Assembly (NCBI GenBank): GCA_003155275.1
Contig: PMCC01000139.1
Coordinates: forward strand, 8,121-17,060
Origin: Actinomycetota bacterium
GTDB taxonomy: Bacteria; Actinomycetota; Humimicrobiia; Humimicrobiales; Humimicrobiaceae
Reading direction: 5' to 3'
Length of the DNA: 8,940 bases
How positions within the stretch are numbered: position 1 is the stretch's first letter; every line of letters starts with the position of its first letter. The notes beneath the pieces were generated by a model. It worked only from the letters and a program-made list of their open reading frames with translations, was not told the DNA's origin and ran no database searches. The translations under genes and the position numbers were made by a program. Below are positions 1-7,104 of this stretch, one piece after another.

Positions 1-651
1 AAAGTCACGGTTATCCCTCTTGCAGCTGAAGAAGTATTTAAAAAGCTTGACGAAAGCGAAATAGACTACAGCCTGCTTGTAAAATATAAAATAACAAAAA
101 AATTCCTGCTTTCTGTGGGGACAATAGAGCCAAGAAAAAATTATGTGGCATTGATAAGAATATTCAACAGGGTTAAATGTGAAAAGCCCCAAAATTATGA
201 TTCTGATTTGCAGCTTGTAATTGTTGGAAGGACCGGCTGGATGAGTGAGGATGTTATTAAAGAATACAAACAGAGCCCCTACAGGGAAGATATTATTCTT
301 GCAGGAAGGCTGAGTGATGCAGAACTTCTTCAGATGTACAATATGGCCCAGCTTTTTATCTATCCGTCAATTTTTGAAGGGTTCGGTCTGCCTATTGTTG
401 AAGCAATGCAATGCGGGCTGCCAGTTATCGCATCAAATTCCTCTTCCATACCTGAAATAGTTGATGATAAGAAAATGCTTTTTAATCCTACTGATGAGGG
501 CAGCATACTTGATAAAATAAGTCTTGTATTAGGCAATGAAAAGTATAGGGCCGAACTTTCGGAAAAAGTCCGTAAAAACGCTGCAAAATTTTCCTGGAAA
601 AGAACTTCACAAAAAACTCTTGAGGTTTACAAGGAGATTTTTAAAACTTAA
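1..651 (+). CDS. Glycosyltransferase family 4, C-terminal part (5' end outside window)
   Basis: The frame is open from base 1 to TAA at 649-651, giving 216 residues. It lacks the N-terminal acceptor domain, so the gene begins upstream of the window. What is seen is the C-terminal nucleotide-sugar-binding Rossmann domain of a GT-B retaining glycosyltransferase: SVGTIEPRKN at about 38-47 (the usual GT4 domain opening), LVIVGRTGW at 72-80, and EGFGLPIVE at 126-134, which is an intact EX7E motif (E126, E134), followed by CGLPVIASN. A GTG at 115 lies inside the conserved SVGTIEPRKN stretch and is not a start. The likely role is transfer of a sugar from a nucleotide donor to a polyprenyl-linked glycan in the cytoplasm; donor and acceptor cannot be read from the sequence. 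It resembles the complete GT4 at 7105-8232 (shared IEPRKN, LVIVGRxGW and YPSxxEGFGLP). It is transcribed toward wzt, so it belongs to a different transcript from the minus-strand operon. Confidence 0.93.
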   Translation, partial: KVTVIPLAAEEVFKKLDESEIDYSLLVKYKITKKFLLSVGTIEPRKNYVALIRIFNRVKCEKPQNYDSDLQLVIVGRTGWMSEDVIKEYKQSPYREDIILAGRLSDAELLQMYNMAQLFIYPSIFEGFGLPIVEAMQCGLPVIASNSSSIPEIVDDKKMLFNPTDEGSILDKISLVLGNEKYRAELSEKVRKNAAKFSWKRTSQKTLEVYKEIFKT

Positions 652-661
652 AAATTTTTTT
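638..661 (+). terminator. Possible AU-only intrinsic terminator after the plus-strand GT4
   Basis: TTTTTAA (638-644) and TTAAAAA (648-654) form a perfect 7-bp inverted repeat around a 3-nt loop, followed by seven T (655-661). The repeat overlaps the TAA stop codon. The geometry is that of an intrinsic terminator, but the stem has no G-C pair and would be weak. In such AT-rich DNA it could be chance. No better terminator is visible in the 35-bp convergent gap for either strand. Confidence 0.25.
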
Positions 662-686
662 AACTTTTAAATAATATAATATGATG

Positions 687-2000
687 CTATTTTTTTATGA
701 TAATTACTTTGGAATTTAAATCTGCAATGCCTTCTGCAATATTACTATGCATCACATTTATTGTCATCATATTGATTATCCAGTCACAGTATGTCTTGGT
801 ATCCTTATTACCTATTGAAGGTGAAACAGTATAACTCCCCCCTATCAAATTCATCACTTGTTTAAAAACAATTTTTAATTTTTCTCCCGGCTGATAAACA
901 TCGGTTTTTAAGCCATTTAACTTGCTGTTTGTCCCATATACGATTATATTCCTGTGATCCGTAATGCGTATGCCAAATATCGGGTTTTCAACAATATTGT
1001 TAAACTTAACTTCAAATACGATCTTAACCTCTTCACCATATCTGCAGAAATCAATCAGCTTGTCATCCTTATCAAGAAGCTCTATCTTTACTATCTCTGC
1101 ATCGCCTGAGCCAAACCTGTTTTCAAATACTCCGCTGTCTATTTTTAAAAGCTTATCTATCTCTTCCGCATCAACAACTTTTCGCTTGCTGTCTATTACC
1201 GATTTGAATATCTTTTTTCTTTCTTCCCTCTGCTGTTCGATTATCCTGTTTCTTTCAAGATCCTCAACATAAGACCGGTAAGCGCTAACTACTTTAATCG
1301 AATCCCCGATTTCCTCTATTCTGCCGTTTTTTAAAAAAATGACTCTATTGCACAAGTCAGATATCGTCTCCAAGTCATGGGAAACAATTATTATTGTTTT
1401 TCCGCGCCTTACAAAATCGTATATAACCTTATAGCACTTTGACTGGAACGCCTGGTCCCCCACAGCCAGGACCTCATCAACAAGCAGAATATCCGGATTA
1501 ACGTTAATTGCAATGGAGAATCCCAGCCGCATATACATGCCTGAAGAATAGCTTTTTACCGGCATATCTATAAAGCGCTCCAGCTCAGAAAATTCAACTA
1601 TCTCATCAAACCTGCTGCTGATCTCTTTTCTTTTAAGGCCCAGAATTGAGGCGTTAAGATATACGTTTTCCCTGCCTGTCAAATCCTGGTGGAAACCGGC
1701 ACCAAGCTCAAGCAGCGCAGATACTGTGCCATTTACCAGTATATCACCTTTTGTGGGCTTCAGGACTTTGGCCATAAGCTTTAAAAGCGTGCTTTTCCCT
1801 GAGCCATTTGACCCGATGATACCGAATGTCTCACTATGATTTACATTAAAAGACACGTCATCAAGCGCAAGGAATTTCTCGTATTTATCTTTGCCTTTAA
1901 GAATAGCATCCTTAAGCGAAGGGTTTTTCTGATGTCTTATCACATAATTCTTAGTGATGTTTTTTACTTCTACTGCATAGTCGCTGTTTACAAAAGCCAT
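687..2000 (-). CDS. wzt: ABC transporter ATPase Wzt, polysaccharide export, with C-terminal glycan-binding-type domain
   Basis: This 437-residue ATPase powers export of a polyprenyl-linked polysaccharide through its partner Wzm. The nucleotide-binding domain spans about 8-245: Walker A GSNGSGKST at 63-71, the family stretch LLELGAGFHQDLTGREN at about 96-112, signature YSSGM at 151-155, Walker B ILLVDE at 171-176 and switch His in SHD at 207-209. A charged linker (about 245-293) leads to a C-terminal domain (about 295-437) opening with FGSGDAEI and containing VYGTNS. This matches the layout of O9a-type Wzt proteins, whose C-terminal domain binds the exported glycan. The frame stays open for 27 codons upstream into wzm, but ATG at 2000-1998 is chosen because it has a good Shine-Dalgarno sequence and MAFVNSDYAVEV is a normal Wzt beginning. 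It starts one base after the wzm stop, so the two are surely translationally coupled. The stop is TAG at 689-687. Glycan specificity cannot be inferred. Confidence 0.95.
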   Translation of the reverse strand: MAFVNSDYAVEVKNITKNYVIRHQKNPSLKDAILKGKDKYEKFLALDDVSFNVNHSETFGIIGSNGSGKSTLLKLMAKVLKPTKGDILVNGTVSALLELGAGFHQDLTGRENVYLNASILGLKRKEISSRFDEIVEFSELERFIDMPVKSYSSGMYMRLGFSIAINVNPDILLVDEVLAVGDQAFQSKCYKVIYDFVRRGKTIIIVSHDLETISDLCNRVIFLKNGRIEEIGDSIKVVSAYRSYVEDLERNRIIEQQREERKKIFKSVIDSKRKVVDAEEIDKLLKIDSGVFENRFGSGDAEIVKIELLDKDDKLIDFCRYGEEVKIVFEVKFNNIVENPIFGIRITDHRNIIVYGTNSKLNGLKTDVYQPGEKLKIVFKQVMNLIGGSYTVSPSIGNKDTKTYCDWIINMMTINVMHSNIAEGIADLNSKVIIIKK

Positions 2001-2001
2001 T

Positions 2002-2820
2002 TTAAACCTCTTCAGCAAACCTTGGTTCAATTTTCTTAAAAACAAAATAGCCCAGGAAAAATACGCCAAAGGTAATGCCAAGACATATTAAAATTATCCT
2101 GTAATCAGGTATGTAGAAACCAAAATTATCCTGATATTTTACAAAATCCCTAAATTTGACATAGTAAAAAATATCCCTGTAAAAAGTGGCAAAAACTGCC
2201 ATCGGGTTTAACTGCATCCAGAACTGAAATCTTTCCGGGACATTTGCCAGCGGATAAATAATCGGTGTTCCAAAAAACCACACCATCATAAGAATAGTTA
2301 CCAGATGCTGCAGATCCCTGAAAAGAACATTTAATGAAGATACAAGAAGAGTTACACCTGATACAAAAAATACCTCGATTACTATGATCAACGGAAGCAG
2401 GTAAAGATAGGTATAAAATTTATACTTAAAAATCGAAAGCACCACAAACAAAACAACAAGCTCCAGAAGGAAATTTACAAGATTGCTCAGTACTATTGAT
2501 AGCGGGATTATTTCCTTTGGAAAATAAATCTTCTTTACAAGGTTGGCGTTTGCAATAACGCATCCCGCGCCATAATTTACCGAGTTTTGAAAGAAGTTAA
2601 AAGGCAGAAGCGCGCACAAAAGAAACACCGCAAATTCCTTGATGCCCTGCCTTAAGACTATGGTAAATACAAATGAATAAACGAGCATTATAAGGACAGG
2701 ATTTAAAAGCGACCAGAAAAACCCCAACACGGAGCCCCTGTACTTAACCTTTAACTCTTTTTTAGTCAGGCTGAAGAGGAGCTCCCTATATGCAAATAGT
2801 TTTTTGAAGTTTGATATCAT
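2002..2820 (-). CDS. wzm: ABC-2 type polysaccharide export permease Wzm
   Basis: This 272-residue integral membrane protein is close to the usual Wzm length of about 260-280. It forms the transmembrane channel of the polysaccharide ABC exporter together with Wzt. Family landmarks are the amphipathic N-terminus with KYRGSVLGFFWSLLNP at 26-41, NANLVKKIYFPKEI at 91-104, and FGTPIIYP at 183-190 before the NPM segment at 205-207. About six hydrophobic segments are visible, near 34-56, 62-82, 108-132, 138-160, 176-194 and 242-262. The ATG at 2820-2818 gives the expected N-terminus, but no Shine-Dalgarno sequence is visible. The preceding bases are a T-rich run following a hairpin (see 2824-2861). 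The stop is one base before wzt. An uptake function is very unlikely given the motif set and pairing with wzt. Confidence 0.94.
   Translation of the reverse strand: MISNFKKLFAYRELLFSLTKKELKVKYRGSVLGFFWSLLNPVLIMLVYSFVFTIVLRQGIKEFAVFLLCALLPFNFFQNSVNYGAGCVIANANLVKKIYFPKEIIPLSIVLSNLVNFLLELVVLFVVLSIFKYKFYTYLYLLPLIIVIEVFFVSGVTLLVSSLNVLFRDLQHLVTILMMVWFFGTPIIYPLANVPERFQFWMQLNPMAVFATFYRDIFYYVKFRDFVKYQDNFGFYIPDYRIILICLGITFGVFFLGYFVFKKIEPRFAEEV
2007..2013 (-). promoter_or_regulatory. Ribosome binding site deciding the wzt start
   Basis: On the minus strand GAAGAGG (2013-2007) ends 6 nt before ATG at 2000-1998. It lies within the last codons of wzm and supports the 437-residue form of Wzt over a longer reading of the open frame starting at 2081. 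Confidence 0.75.
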
Positions 2821-2823
2821 AAT

Positions 2824-2861
2824 AAAAAATCACAAATTTAAATCCGCATTACAAATCTGTG
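2824..2861 (-). terminator. Terminator-like hairpin plus T-tract directly upstream of wzm
   Basis: Read on the minus strand, CACAGATTT (2861-2853) can pair with AAATTTGTG (2839-2831). This makes a 9-bp stem containing one G-U pair and a 13-nt loop, followed by A and six T (2829-2824). The T-tract ends 3 nt before the wzm ATG. This is the layout of an intrinsic terminator or attenuator in the 79-bp gap between the sugar transferase and wzm. The stem has only three G-C pairs, so partial read-through is plausible and needed if wzm-wzt depend on the upstream promoter. The overlap with the wzm initiation region also allows a role in translation control. Confidence 0.4.
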
Positions 2862-2899
2862 TTATTCATAGAAATAATTATAAGTTTTACCAAGCCAGC

Positions 2900-4876
2900 C
2901 TAATAAGCGCCTTTGCCAAACAAAACTGTTGGAATTGTTTTTATCAATATTTTTACATCAATCTCTATTGACCAGTTCTGTATATAATAGAGATCAAGTC
3001 TGGCCATTTCTTCAAATGACAGATCACTCCTGCCGCTAATCTGCCATAAGCCTGTCATTCCCTGTTTAACATTCATCCTCTTCATTTCCCAATCATTATA
3101 TTGCTGGACTTCAACAGGCAATGGGGGCCGGGGTCCAACCAGGCTTAACTCACCTTTTAAGACATTTATTATCTGTGGAATCTCATCAATAGAAAATCTT
3201 CGCAAGAATCGCCCGACCTTTGTTATCCTTGGATCATCTTTCATCTTAAAAAGTGGACCATCTGCTTCATTGCATTCAATTAGCTCTTTTAATCGTTCTT
3301 CGGCATCCATATACATTGTCCTGAATTTATACATATAAAATATCTTGCAATCCTTAGTCATTCTCTTCTGCTTAAAAAATACAGGACCCTTTGAATTAAT
3401 CTTAATCATAAAACCAACAACAAGATAAATGAGTATAAAAAAAATAAATAAAATAACTCCAAGCACATAATCAATAAAATTTTTCAAAAAAAGATTTATC
3501 CCGAAAAAACCGATGTTTGCTACTTGCATAAGCGGTACGCCGCCAATTTCCCTCATACTTAATCTTCGTAATGAAAATTCAAAAAAACCAGGGAAAATTA
3601 ATACAGTTATATCCAAACCTTTTAATCTCTCAAGAATATCTAATATTTCATCATATTTAAATTCAGGGCTTGAAATAATGACTCTTTGTATATTATTCTC
3701 ATAAATAATGTCTTTCAAGTTTTCTAAATAGCCTAGAATTGTAAAATCTTTTGAATATTCCTTATCTTTACCGATTCTTTGTTTCTTGTCTACATGTCCC
3801 AATATGATATCGTCTTCTTTGGAATACTTTTTTAAACTGTCTTCTATGCGCTTTGCATTTTCACCGATACCTACAATTAATGTTCTTGGAATTATTCCGT
3901 ATTTTTTAATCAATTTTTGAGTTATTGTCTCTATGGAAAATCTTCCAAAAAAGATTAATACCAAATTAAAAAGAGCCAAGAGCAGGATCCACTTTCTAGA
4001 GAAAGTAAATTGCTCAAAAATGTAACCGACAAATATGATTACTATTATATTTATAAAAACTGCTTTAAATAATCTTGAGTAATATCCGGATCCTTTATAA
4101 ATCTTGTCTCTGTCATATAGGTTAAAAACAAAGAAAACAAGGATAGATAATATAATAAAAACCAAAGAATAAAAAAAATAATTTGTTTCAATAAAATAAG
4201 TTTTATTAAGTTCAGCAATTTCCCCTGTCTTGAACCTCAGGAAATATGAAAGATAAAAAGATATGCATAAAAAAACTACATCAGTTATTATTAGGAAGAT
4301 ACCATACACAATCTTTTTATTAAGCCTAGATAATGATTTGTAATCAAGTACATTACCCCTAATACCCCTTATAACATCTTCCCCTAAAAAATCCGTGTTT
4401 TTGATTATTTTTCTTGTTACAATCCCAATAAGATATCTGCTGAAAAATAAAAGAACTATACTGAGTAATGCTAAAAACAGTATCCATAATCTTGAAAAAG
4501 CAATACTTTTATCGGACTGATCTATAATAACTATTAGGAGAATACCTAAAACAGGAGAAGCAAAAATTTTTAAATAATAAAATGGATCTTTGTATATAGT
4601 TCTTAAATTATAAAGCCTAAATATCAGGTAAAATAATAAAATTGCTCCAATAAAAATTAATGAATAATACAAATATTGCTGATTTTGGTGCGCGATAAAT
4701 ACTGCAGGATTAAAAAATCCTGTAAAGAATCTTAGATAATAAGCTAAAAAACAACTTGCCCCACCAATGATAATATCACTGCATACAAGAATGAACCCAT
4801 AGAGGATTGTTATACCATATTTTTTAATTTTTCTGTTATCAATCGTTTTCAAATTTATATTCTCCCACCCTCGCAC
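2900..4876 (-). CDS. Polyprenyl-phosphate sugar-1-phosphate transferase (WbaP/ExoY-type) with duplicated N-terminal membrane domain
   Basis: This is the priming enzyme: it transfers a sugar-1-phosphate from a nucleotide sugar to polyprenyl phosphate at the inner membrane. It has 658 residues against about 460-490 for usual large members. In order: membrane block A (about 20-160, four helices), membrane block B (about 185-325, four helices, a diverged copy of A at an exact 165-residue offset), a Rossmann-like CoA_binding_3-type domain (about 329-445, LIVGIGEN at 333-340), then the catalytic domain (about 464-658). The catalytic domain has a re-entrant-type hydrophobic segment (467-490), GPVFFKQ at 497-503, KFRTM at 517-521, SIDEIPQ at 562-568 holding the presumed catalytic Asp-Glu pair D564-E565, SLVGPRP at 578-584, GMTGLWQISGR at 606-616 and the C-terminal GKGAY. 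The GTG start at 4876 overlaps the ligase gene by 38 nt and has AAGAGGA 4 nt upstream. TTG at 4852 (14-nt overlap, GGGAG 9 nt upstream) is an alternative that removes only eight residues. The sugar is not predictable. Confidence 0.95.
   Translation of the reverse strand: MRGWENINLKTIDNRKIKKYGITILYGFILVCSDIIIGGASCFLAYYLRFFTGFFNPAVFIAHQNQQYLYYSLIFIGAILLFYLIFRLYNLRTIYKDPFYYLKIFASPVLGILLIVIIDQSDKSIAFSRLWILFLALLSIVLLFFSRYLIGIVTRKIIKNTDFLGEDVIRGIRGNVLDYKSLSRLNKKIVYGIFLIITDVVFLCISFYLSYFLRFKTGEIAELNKTYFIETNYFFYSLVFIILSILVFFVFNLYDRDKIYKGSGYYSRLFKAVFINIIVIIFVGYIFEQFTFSRKWILLLALFNLVLIFFGRFSIETITQKLIKKYGIIPRTLIVGIGENAKRIEDSLKKYSKEDDIILGHVDKKQRIGKDKEYSKDFTILGYLENLKDIIYENNIQRVIISSPEFKYDEILDILERLKGLDITVLIFPGFFEFSLRRLSMREIGGVPLMQVANIGFFGINLFLKNFIDYVLGVILFIFFILIYLVVGFMIKINSKGPVFFKQKRMTKDCKIFYMYKFRTMYMDAEERLKELIECNEADGPLFKMKDDPRITKVGRFLRRFSIDEIPQIINVLKGELSLVGPRPPLPVEVQQYNDWEMKRMNVKQGMTGLWQISGRSDLSFEEMARLDLYYIQNWSIEIDVKILIKTIPTVLFGKGAY
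3902..4324 (-). repeat. Copy B of the duplicated membrane block inside the sugar transferase
   Basis: Residues about 185-325 of the 2900-4876 protein. Matching landmarks are YGIFLIITD (191-199), LSYFLRFKTG (209-218), FNLYDRDKIYK (251-261) and TFSRKWILLLAL (291-302), each exactly 165 residues after its counterpart in copy A. This copy abuts the Rossmann-like domain as the normal single membrane domain does. The DNA of the two copies is clearly diverged, so the duplication is old. Confidence 0.85.
4397..4819 (-). repeat. Copy A of the duplicated membrane block inside the sugar transferase
   Basis: Residues about 20-160 of the 2900-4876 protein. Landmarks are YGFILVCSD (26-34), LAYYLRFFTG (44-53), FRLYNLRTIYK (86-96) and AFSRLWILFLAL (126-137). 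Aligned without gaps to copy B, about 50 of 140 positions are identical by hand count (about 36%). The linker after it (161-184) still shows GIRGN at 171-175 where the intact domain after copy B has GIGEN at 336-340. The repeated unit therefore seems to have reached into the start of the Rossmann-like domain. Confidence 0.85.
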
Positions 4877-7067
4877 CTAATCCTCTTGTGTCCTGGTTCA
4901 GGCCAATCGCTTGTGGAACCCAATCTCTATTCATAACAAGTGTCAGAGTAAATTTACTGATTGTAAAATTAGGAATCATGACTTTGACATCATACCACAA
5001 ATTATTTTCTAATTTTATTGTTTTAACTAAAAGATTATCTATATAAATTTTAACAATAAGAGGTTTTGGAGGCTTTATGGATTTTTGATTAATTTTTGGA
5101 TATGCGTCCTGAATTGGAATAATTAAAACATTTCCCTTTTTCATTAATACTTCACTGGCATCAATTGAAGTCCATCTTACCTTTTTCTGATTCACCTTTT
5201 CATATTTATAGAATCCATAAACCGCACGGGATTGTTGCTTCCCATTGTCAAAAACACCTCTATCTTGTGCCGAAGCGATTGACAAACTGGTAAGGGAATT
5301 AATCGTATAACTTGAAAAAAATATCAAAATCAGTAAAACTAAACTGATTTTTTGCCCTAGAGTAAATTTCAAGTTATTGTCTAATATGAGCGGTTTTCTT
5401 GAAAACTCTGTTTCATCCAATTTTTTTATTTGTTCTATTTTAATATAAACAATTATGAATGATATTATTATCCAGAATGTAAATTGTATTTCTATAAAAT
5501 TGGTATGCGGCCCGAAAAATAAAATAATAAGCATGGTAATAAAAGAAATAAAAAATCCCAATAATAGCCAGTCGTCTATATTTGATTCATTAACCTTCTT
5601 CTTATTCTTATAGTATTGTGTAGTTTTCTTAATGATAAAGAAAAAAAGAAATAAAATCAGCAGTAACCCTGTGAATCCCAATTCTGCCAGAACCTGTAAG
5701 TAATAGTTACCTGTAAAATCAATCTGTGGAACTCTTGTTTCAAATCGATTCAGATAATCGGGAAGATTAATTATATAGGAACCAGGTCCAACACCATTTA
5801 CGGGATAATCTTTAGCCATATTAATTGCCTGATTCCATAAAATATATCTAGTATTGGAAATTGACTTTAATGCTTCAATAAAACCATCTTTTTTAATATG
5901 TGAAGAAAAAGTATCAAATGATTGAATACTCCTGTTTACCAGACCAACTTTTAAAAAACTCTTTTTAAATTGATTATTAGTCAAGAGCATACCTGTTAAC
6001 AAAATAACTATAATTAAAATCACTGTTAAAATTACAAAAAGTTGAAACTTTCGTTTTCTTTTATTAATTGTTGCCAGGTATTTAAAGTACCTGATTATTC
6101 CATAAATTAAAAAAATTATAATGCTTAATAATATTCCAATAAGAGCGCTCCTTGAACCTGAAAATAATACCATTAACATAAATGGTATAAATAACAAACA
6201 AAGCAACAATTTTAAATACCATTTTTTTGTAAAAATAATAAAGGACAGAAAAATTGGAAATATTAAGACACAGTATGCACCAAGTGCATTAGGATCGGAA
6301 AGGGTTGAATTTAATCTTCCTGCGTTAACCCAGTCAGTGAAACTTCCGATATATGGATTTACAAAAAATTGATAAATTGAGAATATGGAGGCTACTACAG
6401 CAGAAGAAATCAATATGATTACAGTTATAATCATATCTCTTTTTTTATCCAGCAAATTAAATATAGCAAATAATAAAGCAAAACCCAATGCATAGTTAAA
6501 GAAGTATTGTAAAGAACTATAAATTGCACTGGTTGAATCAAATCTGCTGGCGCTGTAGCTTAACATTGGTGCTACATATAAATTATGGTAATTATTAGTA
6601 ATAAATGGAAAAAAATTAGCATATCTGAGCACAGTTATACCAAGTGATACAACAAGAATAAGTAAAAAAATAAATGATACGACACCTATTTCTCTTTCAT
6701 AATAATTATATCTTTCTATTAAACTTAATCTATTGCTAAAATCCTTTTCAAGAAAACTTAAAATAAACCCAAGGAAAAACCCAAAGAACAAAAAAATTGG
6801 AATATTAATAGATCTTACTTCCAATATAGTAGTAAGTGAATTTAAAAGGGGAATAAAAAATATAAATAAAAACAGTCCTATTTTAGGTTTGAAAGCTGTA
6901 ATAAGAAAAATAAAAAGCATTAAGAGATTTAAAGAAAAAAAGAATGCAGAATTATCATGGACATTTATCCTACAATATAGAAAAAAAATAATATAGAAGA
7001 ATAAAAAAATAATTAAATTTCTTAGAGTTATTTTACATTTTATCGAAAATGAAAGATTATTTATCAT
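4839..7067 (-). CDS. O-antigen ligase/polymerase-like (Wzy_C family) membrane protein with C-terminal extracytoplasmic domain
   Basis: A 742-residue polytopic membrane protein; usual Wzy_C-type ligases have about 400-500 residues. Hydrophobic segments fill about 15-360 and 465-590. Family motifs are GRLNSTLSDPNALG (250-263), SGSRSALIG (303-311), the large periplasmic loop with NTRYILW (405-411) and NGVGPGS (424-430), then GNYYLQVLAELG (453-464). In WaaL-type ligases the last motif normally begins with a His (HNxYL); here Gly453 occupies that place. After the final helix (about 574-592) a soluble tail of about 150 residues carries RWTS (631-634), DWVPQAIGL (715-723) and DTRGLG (726-731); predicted to be outside the membrane and probably beta-rich. 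The role is probably transfer of the exported glycan to an acceptor, less likely polymerisation. ATG at 7067-7065 has only a weak AGG nearby. Its 3' end overlaps the sugar transferase gene. Confidence 0.88.
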   Translation of the reverse strand: MINNLSFSIKCKITLRNLIIFLFFYIIFFLYCRINVHDNSAFFFSLNLLMLFIFLITAFKPKIGLFLFIFFIPLLNSLTTILEVRSINIPIFLFFGFFLGFILSFLEKDFSNRLSLIERYNYYEREIGVVSFIFLLILVVSLGITVLRYANFFPFITNNYHNLYVAPMLSYSASRFDSTSAIYSSLQYFFNYALGFALLFAIFNLLDKKRDMIITVIILISSAVVASIFSIYQFFVNPYIGSFTDWVNAGRLNSTLSDPNALGAYCVLIFPIFLSFIIFTKKWYLKLLLCLLFIPFMLMVLFSGSRSALIGILLSIIIFLIYGIIRYFKYLATINKRKRKFQLFVILTVILIIVILLTGMLLTNNQFKKSFLKVGLVNRSIQSFDTFSSHIKKDGFIEALKSISNTRYILWNQAINMAKDYPVNGVGPGSYIINLPDYLNRFETRVPQIDFTGNYYLQVLAELGFTGLLLILFLFFFIIKKTTQYYKNKKKVNESNIDDWLLLGFFISFITMLIILFFGPHTNFIEIQFTFWIIISFIIVYIKIEQIKKLDETEFSRKPLILDNNLKFTLGQKISLVLLILIFFSSYTINSLTSLSIASAQDRGVFDNGKQQSRAVYGFYKYEKVNQKKVRWTSIDASEVLMKKGNVLIIPIQDAYPKINQKSIKPPKPLIVKIYIDNLLVKTIKLENNLWYDVKVMIPNFTISKFTLTLVMNRDWVPQAIGLNQDTRGLGARVGEYKFEND

Positions 7068-7104
7068 GACCTATAATGTTTATTAATTTGAATACTTGAT
7101 AATA

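Noticed and set aside
115..117. GTG as the start of the plus-strand glycosyltransferase
   Set aside because: The frame is open upstream to base 1 with family-like sequence (KVTVIPLA near the edge), and the GTG encodes the Val inside the conserved SVGTIEPRKN stretch.
964..2039. Plus-strand open frames at 964-1272 and 1836-2039
   Set aside because: They lie antisense inside wzt and the wzm/wzt junction, have low-complexity Ser/Leu/Ile-rich translations and no recognisable domains. They are shadows of the coding strand.
2001..2081. A longer Wzt of 464 residues starting at 2081
   Set aside because: The extra 27 codons overlap wzm, and ATG at 2000 has a clear Shine-Dalgarno sequence and a typical Wzt N-terminus.
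2838..2849. A three-codon leader frame (ATG CGG ATT TAA) in the hairpin loop upstream of wzm
   Set aside because: It is too short, lacks a ribosome site and has no regulatory codon pattern; probably chance.
2877..2882. TATAAT on the minus strand as a promoter -10 box for wzm-wzt
   Set aside because: The hexamer is perfect, but no -35-like sequence stands 16-18 bp upstream (it reads about TATTAG), there is no extended -10, and such hexamers are common in this AT-rich DNA.
3513..6996. Plus-strand open frames at 3513-3704, 6121-6372 and 6733-6996
   Set aside because: They are antisense to the sugar transferase and ligase-like genes, short, without a convincing ribosome site or family motif, and expected by chance in AT-rich DNA.
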